Positions 1 to 8,469 of a stretch of DNA of 64,000 bases are shown piece after piece. Where the stretch lies: assembly GCA_017430325.1 (NCBI GenBank), contig JAFRNE010000028.1, forward strand, positions 62,001-126,000, read 5' to 3'. The DNA comes from Eubacterium sp. Its GTDB lineage: Bacteria; Bacillota; Clostridia; Lachnospirales; Lachnospiraceae. The notes under the pieces were generated by a model. The model searched no databases. It was not told where the DNA came from and worked only from the letters and a program-made list of their open reading frames with translations. A program made the position numbers and the translations under genes. Position 1 is the stretch's first letter; each line of letters opens with the position of its first letter.

Positions 1-584
1 CTGCGCCTATCGAATGGTGTGTTATAAACGGCGAGAAGGAGACCGGAGTAACGACCATGTTTATGGCTAAGGGACTTGATACCGGTGATATGATCGAGAA
101 GATCGTAACTCCGATTGGTGAGACTGAAACAGCTGAGGAACTGAGGAAGCGCCTTACGGGACTTGGTGCCGAGCTTATCATAAGTACCATGGAGAAGATC
201 GTTTCGGGCGATTATACGAGAACTCCACAGAAGGATGAGGAGTCAAATTATGCAGTGATGCTGAAGAAGGAAATGGGTCAGATAGACTGGAACCTTCCGG
301 CAGAGAATATAGACAGGCTGATCAGAGGCCTCAGACCATGGCCTACAGCATTTACAAGCTTTCAGGGAAAGAGTCTTAAGCTGTTTAAGGCTGTACCGCT
401 TGCTGATGAGGCGGAAGGTGCTCCGGGAGAGGTTATCGCAAGGACCAAGAAGGATTTCACGGTCAAATGCGGAAGCGGTGCGCTGAAGATCCTTTCGGTT
501 CAGCCGGAGGGTAAGAAAGAGATGGATTCGGTGGCATTCCTTAACGGAAACAAGGTTGAAATAGGAATGAAGCTCGGAGAGTGA
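1..584 (+). CDS. fmt: Methionyl-tRNA formyltransferase, C-terminal part (5' end off the window)
   Basis: Transfers a formyl group from 10-formyl-tetrahydrofolate to Met-tRNA(fMet) for translation initiation in the cytoplasm. The frame is open from base 3 and reads straight into the methionine at 57, so the ATG at 57 is internal and the gene begins upstream of the window. Visible are the end of the catalytic formyltransferase domain (GVTTMFMAKGLDTGDM, the stretch around the active site) and the C-terminal OB-like tRNA-binding domain with IDWNLPAENIDRLIRGLRPWP, both highly characteristic of Fmt. About 194 codons of a usual ~310 are present. It is followed after 9 nt by rsmB, the common fmt-rsmB arrangement. 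Identification is from family motifs and synteny. Confidence 0.95.
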   Translation, partial: APIEWCVINGEKETGVTTMFMAKGLDTGDMIEKIVTPIGETETAEELRKRLTGLGAELIISTMEKIVSGDYTRTPQKDEESNYAVMLKKEMGQIDWNLPAENIDRLIRGLRPWPTAFTSFQGKSLKLFKAVPLADEAEGAPGEVIARTKKDFTVKCGSGALKILSVQPEGKKEMDSVAFLNGNKVEIGMKLGE

Positions 585-593
585 CGTAACAGG

Positions 594-1940
594 GTGAAAA
601 CAGTGAGTAATAACAGATCGGATAACAACAGACAGGTAGTGCTGGATATACTTCTTGATATGGAAAAGACAGGGACCTTCCTTGGGGATGCTCTTGATAA
701 GGCCCTTAGGAAGATGCAGTTTTCAGACAAGAAGGACAGAAGCTTTATCACAAGAGAGGCTGAAGGTATAAGTGAATATATGCTTTCTATCGACAAGATA
801 ATCGGCAGCTTTTCGAAGACACCTGTGAAAAAGCTTAGACCGGTCATCAGAAATATACTGCGTCTCGGTGTATACGAGATGCTTTTTATGGATTCTGTTC
901 CTGCAAGAGCAACGATCAATGAATGCGTAAATATGACGAAGGCTCACAATATGATGAAGCTTTCGGGCTTTGTAAATGCGGTGCTCAGAAATGTAGACAG
1001 AAAGCTTGACGGGATCGATACCGAAGATGATCTGGAAAGACTCGGAAAGATCGCGGAAGTATTTGAATTTAAGACACTTTCGGAAAAATACTCGGCTCCG
1101 GAATGGCTGGTTGAAAAGCTGGTTAGTATTTACGGGGTAGAGAAGACTGAGAAGATATTGTCAGCTTCATTCATGAAAAAGAAACTGACTATAAGATATA
1201 ACAGTACTCTTACGACAAAGGAAGAGTTGAAAGACAGACTGGTTGAGAAGGGCGTATCTGTTGCTGATGGTAGTTACAGTGATTCGGCGCTTCTTATCAG
1301 TGATATAGATTTTGTAAGAAGGCTTCCAGGATATAAGGAGGGGCTTTTTTCGGTTCAGGCGGAGAGCTCGATGCGTGCTGTTGAGGCACTTGATATAAAG
1401 GAAGGCATGAGAGTGCTGGATCTTTGTGCGGCACCGGGTGGAAAGAGCCTGTATGCGGCGGAGATTATGAAAGGGACCGGAGAGGTTGTTTCTAGAGATA
1501 TTTCCGATGATAAGATAGAAAAGATAAGTGATAATAAAGAAAGACTGAGACTTGAAAATATTACGGTCGTAAAGGCTGATGCGGCTGAATATGATGAAGA
1601 GCTTGCCGAAGGCTTTGATATCGTTATCGCTGATGTTCCATGCTCGGGAATCGGAGTTATGGGAAGAAAGAGTGATATAAAATACAGGCTTAAGCCGGAG
1701 GATATTTCTTCGCTGGCTGAGCTTTCACGAAGCATCCTGAAGAATGCTGTGCGTTATGTGAAAAAGGGCGGAAAGCTTCTGTTCTCTACCTGCACCATAA
1801 TGCCTGAGGAGAATGAGGAGAACCTGAAGTGGCTGCTTCTTGAAAATAAGGGAGTGCTTGAATTGGTAACAGAAAAACATTTTGTTCAGGGAATAGATGA
1901 TACGGACGGATTCTTCTATTCTGTATTATGTAAACTGTAA
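594..1940 (+). CDS. rsmB: 16S rRNA (cytosine-967-C5)-methyltransferase RsmB
   Basis: SAM-dependent m5C methyltransferase acting on 16S rRNA C967 (E. coli numbering). 448 aa, near the family's usual length. Residues ~10-150 form the NusB-like all-helical RNA-binding domain (VLDILLDMEKTG, RNILRLGVYEML). The C-terminal Rossmann domain has the SAM-binding motif LDLCAAPGGKS near residue 277, motif IV DVPCSG and motif VI STCT; the two cysteines are the release and catalytic residues of this family. The start is a GTG at 594, with a second in-frame GTG at 603 as an alternative; neither has a strong ribosome binding site, so coupling to fmt, 9 nt upstream, is plausible. Followed by a gap with a hairpin before rlmN. 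Confidence 0.95.
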   Translation: MKTVSNNRSDNNRQVVLDILLDMEKTGTFLGDALDKALRKMQFSDKKDRSFITREAEGISEYMLSIDKIIGSFSKTPVKKLRPVIRNILRLGVYEMLFMDSVPARATINECVNMTKAHNMMKLSGFVNAVLRNVDRKLDGIDTEDDLERLGKIAEVFEFKTLSEKYSAPEWLVEKLVSIYGVEKTEKILSASFMKKKLTIRYNSTLTTKEELKDRLVEKGVSVADGSYSDSALLISDIDFVRRLPGYKEGLFSVQAESSMRAVEALDIKEGMRVLDLCAAPGGKSLYAAEIMKGTGEVVSRDISDDKIEKISDNKERLRLENITVVKADAAEYDEELAEGFDIVIADVPCSGIGVMGRKSDIKYRLKPEDISSLAELSRSILKNAVRYVKKGGKLLFSTCTIMPEENEENLKWLLLENKGVLELVTEKHFVQGIDDTDGFFYSVLCKL

Positions 1941-1976
1941 GCTTTATAAATAAAACATGATCATATTGAATCGTAT

Positions 1977-2000
1977 CCGGAAACACTGAAGTGTTCCGGT
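1977..2000 (+). other. Hairpin in the rsmB-rlmN gap
   Basis: CCGGAAACACT and AGTGTTCCGG form a ~10-bp stem with one bulged A and almost no loop, 28 nt before the rlmN start. There is no T-tract after it, so it is not an obvious terminator. It could be an mRNA processing or stabilising structure. Seen directly; function unknown. Confidence 0.4.
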
Positions 2001-2028
2001 GATAATGAGATTAAAGAGGATAAGAATA

Positions 2029-3048
2029 ATGGATATCGCATCAATGACATTATCCGAATTAACTGAATATATTAAACAAAAGGGCTATCCGGCCTTCAGA
2101 GCAAAGCAGCTCTATGACTGGCTGCATAAGAAACTGACCTTTGATACTTCGGAGATGACCAACCTTCCGGAAAATATGCGTAAGGACATCGCCGCAGAGC
2201 TTCCTGTTATAACAGAGGAGACTCACCTGGTATCAAAGAAGGATGGCAGTATCAAATATCTTATGAAGATGCCTGACGGTCAGATGATAGAGACCGTATT
2301 TATGAGATATAAGCATGGCAATTCCGTATGTATCTCTTCCCAGGCAGGCTGCAGGATGGGATGCCGCTTCTGTGCTTCGACAATAGGCGGACTTGTTAGG
2401 AATCTTGAACCCTCAGAGATGCTCTTCCAGATATATCATGCGGTGAAAGATACCGGTGAGAGAGTGTCAAATATAGTTGTTATGGGCACCGGCGAGCCGC
2501 TTGATAATTATGATAATCTGATCAGATTCTTAGATCTTATCACCGACGAAAACGGTTATAACATAAGTGAAAGAAATATTACGGTATCAAGCTGCGGACT
2601 GGTACCGATGATAAGAAGGCTGGCTGATGAGAAGAGGACTATTACCTTTGCACTGTCTCTTCATGCAACGACAGACGAGGAGAGAAAGTCGCTTATGCCA
2701 GTAGCAGAGAGATACAGCCTTTCGGAAACACTTGATGCCTGTAGATACTATTTTGACGTGACCGGCAGAAGACTGACCTTCGAATACAGTCTTGTGCGTG
2801 ATGTAAACGACAGCGAGGACCATGCAAGACGTCTTGCGGCACTCATAAAGGGGCTGAACGCACACGTGAATCTGATACCGGTCAATCCCGTGGAAGAACG
2901 GAAATACATGGCTTCCGAGGCTGACAGGGTCGAGCTTTTTAAAAATTTACTTGAAAAATACCGAATTAATGTTACTATTAGGAGAGGTATGGGCAGCGAT
3001 ATCGATGCTGCCTGCGGACAGCTTAGAAGAAAATATTCTAACAGATAA
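2029..3048 (+). CDS. rlmN: Dual-specificity 23S rRNA/tRNA adenosine-C2 methyltransferase RlmN
   Basis: Radical-SAM enzyme that methylates C2 of A2503 in 23S rRNA and A37 in some tRNAs. The radical-SAM cluster motif is CRMGCRFC (CxxxCxxC). The N-terminal accessory domain (PAFRAKQLYDWLHKK), the GTGEPLDNYDN and ALSLHA motifs, and a C-terminal cysteine in DAACGQL match the family. The frame can be extended to a GTG at 1999, but the ATG at 2029 has AAAGAGGA ending 8 nt before it and gives the typical N-terminus (MDIASMTLSEL), so a 339-aa product is preferred. Lies between rsmB and stp-prkC, as in many Firmicutes. Confidence 0.96.
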   Translation: MDIASMTLSELTEYIKQKGYPAFRAKQLYDWLHKKLTFDTSEMTNLPENMRKDIAAELPVITEETHLVSKKDGSIKYLMKMPDGQMIETVFMRYKHGNSVCISSQAGCRMGCRFCASTIGGLVRNLEPSEMLFQIYHAVKDTGERVSNIVVMGTGEPLDNYDNLIRFLDLITDENGYNISERNITVSSCGLVPMIRRLADEKRTITFALSLHATTDEERKSLMPVAERYSLSETLDACRYYFDVTGRRLTFEYSLVRDVNDSEDHARRLAALIKGLNAHVNLIPVNPVEERKYMASEADRVELFKNLLEKYRINVTIRRGMGSDIDAACGQLRRKYSNR

Positions 3049-3066
3049 CAGGCGAGGAGTTTTTTG

Positions 3067-3786
3067 ATGACATCATTCGGAAAAACTGACACCGGTCTAA
3101 AGAGGAGCAGTAATCAGGATAGTATTTATCTGTCGGATTCTCCGGTTGGGCCGTTACCTAATCTTTATATAGTTGCCGACGGCATGGGCGGCCATGCGGC
3201 GGGTGACTTTGCCTCGCAGTATGCGATACGTCTTGTGGTTGATTTCGTAAAGAAGTCGACAGTCAAAAATCCGATCTCTTTACTAAAGAGAGCATTCATT
3301 TACGCAAGTAATGAGGTATATAAAGAAGCGGAAAAGGATAAATATAAAAATGGTATGGGAACGACCATGGTCGCGGCAGTTGTGATCGGGTCGGAACTCT
3401 ATGTCGGAAATATTGGTGACAGCAGGCTGTATGTTATAGATGATGATATACACCAGATCACGATGGATCACTCCCTTGTTGAGGAGCTTATAAGAAATGG
3501 ACAGCTGGATAGGAATAAGGGTAGGAATCATCCTGAAAAGAATATAATAACCAGAGCGATGGGTTCGAGAGATGAGGCTATGCCGGACTTCTTCCAGATA
3601 ACACTGAAGGAAAACAGCCGCGTACTGCTTTGTTCGGACGGATTATCGAATATGGTTGAGGATGACGAGATACTTGATATCGTGAGTGATGATAATGATC
3701 TTGAAAGAGTGGTTGAATATCTTATAAGCAGAGCGAACTACTACGGCGGAAACGACAATATTTCCGTTGTTGTTGTGTCTAATTAG
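3067..3786 (+). CDS. stp: PP2C-type Ser/Thr protein phosphatase (Stp/PrpC)
   Basis: Metal-dependent phosphatase that reverses PrkC phosphorylation in the cytoplasm. 239 aa, the usual single-domain size. PP2C motifs in order: the DGMGGHAAGD metal ligand loop, GMGTTMVAA, NIGDSRLY, DHSLVEELIRNGQL, ITRAMG, LLCSDGL and GGNDNISVVVV with the late metal-binding Asp. The ATG at 3067 (7 nt after GGCGAGGAG) is preferred to the TTG directly before it. It is 14 nt upstream of prkC, forming the classic kinase/phosphatase pair. Well supported by motifs and context. Confidence 0.95.
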   Translation: MTSFGKTDTGLKRSSNQDSIYLSDSPVGPLPNLYIVADGMGGHAAGDFASQYAIRLVVDFVKKSTVKNPISLLKRAFIYASNEVYKEAEKDKYKNGMGTTMVAAVVIGSELYVGNIGDSRLYVIDDDIHQITMDHSLVEELIRNGQLDRNKGRNHPEKNIITRAMGSRDEAMPDFFQITLKENSRVLLCSDGLSNMVEDDEILDIVSDDNDLERVVEYLISRANYYGGNDNISVVVVSN

Positions 3787-3800
3787 CGAGAGGTGTAAAA

Positions 3801-6146
3801 ATGCTAAATCCGGGATTGATTCTAGATGATAGATATGAAATAGTTGAGGTTGTCGGTACGGGCGGAATGTCCACCGTATACAAGGCAAAGGATCTGAGGC
3901 TGCAGAGATGCGTTGCGCTCAAGGTTCTTAAGTCTGAGTTCAGTAATGATATGAACTTTGTTTCAAAGTTCAGGGTAGAGGCTCAGGCATCGGCAGCACT
4001 TTCACATCCAAATATTGTAAATGTTTATGATGTATGTGAGGACGATGGAAAGTATTTCATCGTTATGGAGCTTGTTGAGGGAATAACACTTAAGGATTTC
4101 ATCAGACAGAAGGGCAGACTTGATATGAATACTGCTATCGATTTTTCGATACAGATTGCTTCAGGTCTTGCTGCTGCGCATGAAAACCATGTTATCCACA
4201 GAGACATCAAGCCTCAGAATATAATCGTTGGAAGTAACGGTGCTCTTAAGGTTACCGATTTCGGTATTGCTAAGGCTGCTACTTCAAATACTATGTCCAC
4301 AACAAATATGGGCAGTGTACATTATATATCTCCTGAGCAGGCAAGAGGCGGCTACAGTGATGAGAGAAGTGATATTTACTCACTTGGTATCACAATGTAT
4401 GAGATGGTAACAGGTCGTGTTCCTTTTGAGGGAGACACCAATGTTTCTATCGCACTCATGCATATTCAGAATGAGATAATACCGCCTACAAGGCTTTATC
4501 CGGATATTTATTCAAGCCTTGAGAAGGTTATCATGAAGGCTGTACAGAAGAAGCCTGAAAGAAGATACCTTACAGCAAATGCACTTATCGCAGATCTTAA
4601 CAGAGTAAAAAATAATCCAAATATAGATATAATCGTCGCTCCTTCGGTTGTTACAAATTCTCCTACAAGAGAATTTACAGAGAATGATATCCAGGCGATC
4701 AAGAGGGAGAGCGGACTGAAGAATGTTGAGAACGTTCCTCAGTATCAGAATATGGCTGCTCAGCCATACAGTGGTCAGCCGGCTCAGTCATCGGTTCCAC
4801 AGGTTAACCGTGCTAAGCTCGACAGGCTTATGGAAGAGGATGATGATTCATTTTACGATGTTCCTGAAACTCCTGTAAAGAAGAAGGGTATCAAGAAGGT
4901 CGAGGATGATTATGATGATTATCCTGAAGAGAGAAATGAAAGATATCAAGAGGAAGACGACGACGAGGACGGCGTAGATCCAAAGCTTGAGAAGGTTGTC
5001 ATGATAGCCGGTATTGCAGCGGCTGTTATCATAGCAGTTATCCTTTTCATACTCCTCGGAAATGTGCTCGGATGGTTCAAGTTCGGCAAGGGCGGTGATG
5101 ATAAGTCAACAACATCGAAGCCTGCAACAACTACAACAGAAGCTGTATCAACAGAGAATACAGGCGATGATATTTCTACAACAGAGACAACAACAGAAAC
5201 AACCTCAGAGGTAACTGAGCAGAAGACCAAGAAGATGATCAATGTTGAAGGTCTCAGTGAAAGTGCGGCTAAGAGTCAGCTTGAGAAGGCAGGCTTTACA
5301 AATGTCCGCGTTGAGAGAGTTAACGATGATAATGTTCCTGAAAACTATGTTATCAAGCAGAGTGTTTCTGAGTTTGATGAGATAGAGCTTGACAGAGAGA
5401 TTGTTATCACAGTCAGTCTCGGAGCTGCAGAGATATCTGTTCCTGATGTTTCAGGTAGGTCGGTTGAAGAGGCAGACAGTATTATCACCGAAGCAGGCTT
5501 CAATGCAACACACAGCTATGAACTCTCTGAGTCTGTAGAGAAGAATTATGTAATAAGAACTGATCCTGAGTCAGGCGTTAAGGCTGCATCAGGAAGTACA
5601 ATAAAGATAATCGTAAGTAACGGACCTAAGGAGGTTCAGGTTCCTGATATCAAGAACCTTACAGAGGAAGCAGCTGTAAGTACTATCGAGTCACTTAAGC
5701 TTGCTGTAGGTGAGGTTAAGCGTGAGCCTAGTGATACCGTTCCTGAAGGAAGAGTAATCAGTCAGACCATCGATCCTTCTGCAAGTGTTCCGGAAGGTAC
5801 ACTTATCGGCTTTACAGTTAGTACAGGTAGAGCAGTTAAGACCTTCTCGGCAACAGTCAGCGGTGAGATCACTCCTTATGATGGCGGTACAGTAAGTAAG
5901 TATATCCAGGAATCAGGCGGATCCATCCATATCGTTGTAACCTTCGATGATGGCAAGGAGAAGCATACTATAGTTGATCAGGATCTTAATGCCGGTGCAT
6001 TCCCATTCTCTATCAACCAGACCTTTACAGGCCTTGAGGGAAATGAGGGCAGCGTGCTTATCATAATCAACGACCAGGCGGGCAATGAGATCACAAGTAT
6101 GTTTGATGTGGATAAAGTCAGAAATGTGACATATACTGCTGAATAA
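3801..6146 (+). CDS. prkC: PASTA-domain Ser/Thr protein kinase PrkC
   Basis: Membrane-anchored eukaryotic-like kinase that senses peptidoglycan fragments and phosphorylates cell-wall and translation targets. 781 aa. The kinase domain spans ~12-270: glycine loop GTGGMSTV, Lys41, HRDIKPQN with catalytic Asp135, DFG at ~153 and GSVHYISPEQARGG in the activation segment. An acidic linker follows (~330-395) and one membrane helix at ~398-424. Three PASTA repeats start at ~479 (INVEGLSESAAK), ~545 (VPDVSGRSVEEAD) and ~612 (VPDIKNLTEEAA). The last ~95 residues form an Ig-like tail common in clostridial homologues. A Thr/Ser-rich stretch just outside the membrane may be a wall-spanning spacer. RBS GAGAGGTG precedes the ATG. 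Transcribed with stp, rsgA, rpe and thiN. Confidence 0.96.
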   Translation: MLNPGLILDDRYEIVEVVGTGGMSTVYKAKDLRLQRCVALKVLKSEFSNDMNFVSKFRVEAQASAALSHPNIVNVYDVCEDDGKYFIVMELVEGITLKDFIRQKGRLDMNTAIDFSIQIASGLAAAHENHVIHRDIKPQNIIVGSNGALKVTDFGIAKAATSNTMSTTNMGSVHYISPEQARGGYSDERSDIYSLGITMYEMVTGRVPFEGDTNVSIALMHIQNEIIPPTRLYPDIYSSLEKVIMKAVQKKPERRYLTANALIADLNRVKNNPNIDIIVAPSVVTNSPTREFTENDIQAIKRESGLKNVENVPQYQNMAAQPYSGQPAQSSVPQVNRAKLDRLMEEDDDSFYDVPETPVKKKGIKKVEDDYDDYPEERNERYQEEDDDEDGVDPKLEKVVMIAGIAAAVIIAVILFILLGNVLGWFKFGKGGDDKSTTSKPATTTTEAVSTENTGDDISTTETTTETTSEVTEQKTKKMINVEGLSESAAKSQLEKAGFTNVRVERVNDDNVPENYVIKQSVSEFDEIELDREIVITVSLGAAEISVPDVSGRSVEEADSIITEAGFNATHSYELSESVEKNYVIRTDPESGVKAASGSTIKIIVSNGPKEVQVPDIKNLTEEAAVSTIESLKLAVGEVKREPSDTVPEGRVISQTIDPSASVPEGTLIGFTVSTGRAVKTFSATVSGEITPYDGGTVSKYIQESGGSIHIVVTFDDGKEKHTIVDQDLNAGAFPFSINQTFTGLEGNEGSVLIIINDQAGNEITSMFDVDKVRNVTYTAE

Positions 6147-6158
6147 AGGAAAGAATAT

Positions 6159-7037
6159 TTGAAAGGCAAAATATTAAAAGGTGTCGGCGGCTTCTATTAT
6201 GTGGCCGCCGATAATAACAGAATATATGAATGCAAGGCTAAAGGGATCTTCCGAAATATGAAGGTGAAGCCGCTCGTGGGCGACGACTGCGAGATCAGTA
6301 TTCTCGATGAGGAAAAATGCCTCGGAAATATTGATGCAATATATGACAGAAAAAACGAACTTATCCGCCCGGCGGCTGCAAATGCTGACCAGGCGGTTAT
6401 AATTTTTGCGCTGTCTAAACCTCGTCCGAGTACGAACCTTCTGGATCGTTTTCTGATACTTATGGATCTTCAGCATGTGAAGACGATCATCTGCTTCAAT
6501 AAAGAGGATATTGCAGGTGATGATGAGCTGGAGACACTGCGTGAGATGTACAGCTCTGCGGGTTATCAGGTGCTTGCGACTTCGGTTAAAGAGGGCAGAG
6601 GCATAGATGAGCTGAGAAAAGTTATAAAGGGCAAAACGTCTATACTTGCGGGACCTTCGGGAGTAGGAAAATCATCAATGATAAATACCATTATACCTGA
6701 TGCAGGAGCTGAAACCGGTGATCTCAGCGAGAAGATCGCGAGAGGTAAGAATACCACCAGACATTCGGAACTGCTCAAGGTTGATGAGGATACCTTTATT
6801 ATGGATACACCGGGCTTCTCATCACTTATGGTACCGGATATTTCCAAGGATGAGCTTAGACTGTATTATCCGGAAATGGTACAGTATGAAGGAAAGTGCA
6901 GATTCGATGGCTGCAATCATATAAACGAGCCTGATTGTGCTGTTAAAACGGCTGTTGCTGACGGTCTGATAAATGAAACAAGATACGAGAATTATAAGCT
7001 GATATATAATGAACTGGCTGATAGGAGGAAATGGTAA
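6159..7037 (+). CDS. rsgA: Ribosome small-subunit GTPase A
   Basis: Circularly permuted GTPase that helps 30S subunit maturation. 292 aa. An N-terminal OB fold (~1-65) is followed by the permuted G motifs: NKED (G4) at ~110, then GPSGVGKSS (G1) at ~165 and DTPGF (G3) at ~213. A C-terminal zinc motif CRFDGCNHINEPDC (Cys-Cys-His-Cys ligands) closes the protein. The start is a TTG with AAAGGAAAG upstream; no ATG fits. It sits 12 nt after prkC, and its stop overlaps the rpe start. In Bacillus the homologue CpgA is a PrkC substrate, which fits this context. Confidence 0.95.
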   Translation: MKGKILKGVGGFYYVAADNNRIYECKAKGIFRNMKVKPLVGDDCEISILDEEKCLGNIDAIYDRKNELIRPAAANADQAVIIFALSKPRPSTNLLDRFLILMDLQHVKTIICFNKEDIAGDDELETLREMYSSAGYQVLATSVKEGRGIDELRKVIKGKTSILAGPSGVGKSSMINTIIPDAGAETGDLSEKIARGKNTTRHSELLKVDEDTFIMDTPGFSSLMVPDISKDELRLYYPEMVQYEGKCRFDGCNHINEPDCAVKTAVADGLINETRYENYKLIYNELADRRKW

Positions 7038-7693
7038 TGAATAAGCTTTCACCATCCATGCTTTCGATAGATTTCGGAAATATAGAAGAGAATATCAAAA
7101 AGGTAAGGGACGCCGGATCGGACTATATCCATGTTGATGTAATGGATGGCGTATTTGTGCCTAATATTTCCTTTGGACCACCTGTCATTCAGTATGTGAA
7201 GAAAGCTGCGGGAGATATGCCGCTTGATGTGCATCTTATGATAGTTGAGCCGGAGAGATATGTCGATGCTTTTAAGAAGAGCGGAGCAGATCTGCTCACG
7301 ATACATTATGAGAGCACCAAGGATGTCAGGGCTGTGGTAAAGCTTATAAAGGATGCCGGAATGAAGGCCGGCGTTTCGATAAAGCCTGCAACTCCTGTAA
7401 GTGTTCTTAAAGGACTTCTCGGTGAGATCGATATGGTGCTCATCATGAGCGTTGAACCGGGCTTCGGAGGTCAGAGCTTTATAGAGGAAACCTACGAAAA
7501 GCTCAGAGAGGTTAAGGCACTTATCAAGGCTGAGGGTGCAGGCTGTGATGTTGAGGTTGACGGCGGCGTTTCGCTGGATAATCTTGAGCAGATCCTTGAG
7601 GCAGGTGCAAATGTTATAGTTGCAGGTTCGGCTATATTTAAAAATGACATCGAAAAGAATGTGAAGATGTTTAAGGATATAATGAATGGATAG
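7037..7693 (+). CDS. rpe: Ribulose-phosphate 3-epimerase
   Basis: Interconverts ribulose-5-phosphate and xylulose-5-phosphate in the pentose phosphate pathway. 218 aa TIM barrel, normal length. Motifs: LSPSMLSIDFGN at the N-terminus, HVDVMDGVFVPNIS (metal His and catalytic Asp), DVHLMI, MSVEPGFGGQ and VDGGV. An ATG at 7031 is also in frame but lies only 2 nt after AGGAGG; the ATG at 7037 is 8 nt from it and overlaps the rsgA stop (TAATG), so it is preferred. Translationally coupled to rsgA. Confidence 0.96.
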   Translation: MNKLSPSMLSIDFGNIEENIKKVRDAGSDYIHVDVMDGVFVPNISFGPPVIQYVKKAAGDMPLDVHLMIVEPERYVDAFKKSGADLLTIHYESTKDVRAVVKLIKDAGMKAGVSIKPATPVSVLKGLLGEIDMVLIMSVEPGFGGQSFIEETYEKLREVKALIKAEGAGCDVEVDGGVSLDNLEQILEAGANVIVAGSAIFKNDIEKNVKMFKDIMNG

Positions 7694-8411
7694 TAAGATC
7701 ATTATCGTTCTCGGAGGAGAAATATCGGTTTCACAGCTGAAGAAAGTATTTCAGAATACAGAGAATGCCAAAGTGATAGCGGCTGACAAGGGACTTGAGG
7801 CACTTGATGCAGCAGGAATAAAGCCGGATATCATACTTGGTGACTTTGATTCGGTTGATGAGAAGGTCCTTCTGAAATATAAAAATGATAAGCTGATACG
7901 TTTTGACAGTGTTAAGGATTTCACTGATGGCGAGGCGGCTTATGATATTGCGATCCGCGAGGCGATTCTTGGCAGAACGGGTGATGATGATCTTAGCTGT
8001 GAGACGGTTCATGACAGAGTGGATGGTGACATGGAGCATGATGAGGTGACTGTCACTGTTCTTGGAGGAACCGGCGGAAGAACAGATCATGCCCTTGCAA
8101 ATATTTCTCTGCTAATGAAGTTCTGTGATAATTGTATTTCTGCTGAAATGCTTGATATCGGAAACAGGATCAGAGTATTTAGGGGACCTGAAACGATCAG
8201 CTTTACAAAAAGTGATGAAGGATATAAATACATCTCTCTTATTCCTCTGGGGGATAAGGTGGAAGGTATCAATATAGAAGGGTTTAAGTATGATGCTGAA
8301 AGTATCGTGCTTAAGCAGGGGAGCAGTCTCGGAGTATCAAATGAGCTTGCTTCCGATAAGGGAAAGGTTACGTTTGAAGAAGGTTACCTGATCGTAATAG
8401 AGACGGTATAG
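7686..8411 (+). CDS. thiN: Thiamine pyrophosphokinase
   Basis: Converts thiamine to thiamine diphosphate using ATP. 241 aa. Family motifs: AADKGLEALDAAGIKPD, ILGDFDSVD, DFTDGEAAYDIAI, GGTGGRTDHALANI and ISLIPLG. Between DIAIREAIL and VTVLGG there is an acidic insertion of ~30 residues (~98-125) that makes the protein longer than the usual ~210-220 aa; it lies between conserved blocks, so activity is probably kept. The start overlaps the rpe stop by 8 nt, the last gene of the stp-prkC operon, as yloS in Bacillus. Confidence 0.92.
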   Translation: MDSKIIIVLGGEISVSQLKKVFQNTENAKVIAADKGLEALDAAGIKPDIILGDFDSVDEKVLLKYKNDKLIRFDSVKDFTDGEAAYDIAIREAILGRTGDDDLSCETVHDRVDGDMEHDEVTVTVLGGTGGRTDHALANISLLMKFCDNCISAEMLDIGNRIRVFRGPETISFTKSDEGYKYISLIPLGDKVEGINIEGFKYDAESIVLKQGSSLGVSNELASDKGKVTFEEGYLIVIETV

Positions 8412-8434
8412 AAGGTTATGGGGAAGATTCAAAG

Positions 8435-8456
8435 AATCCTGCTTTGCAGCGGGATT
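8435..8456 (+). other. Hairpin after thiN
   Basis: AATCCTGC and GCGGGATT form an 8-bp stem (one G-T pair) around a 6-nt loop, 24 nt after the thiN stop and 13 nt before the symporter start. It lacks a proper T-run, so it is at best a weak terminator and could instead affect symporter translation. Confidence 0.4.
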
Positions 8457-8469
8457 TCGGTACAAAATT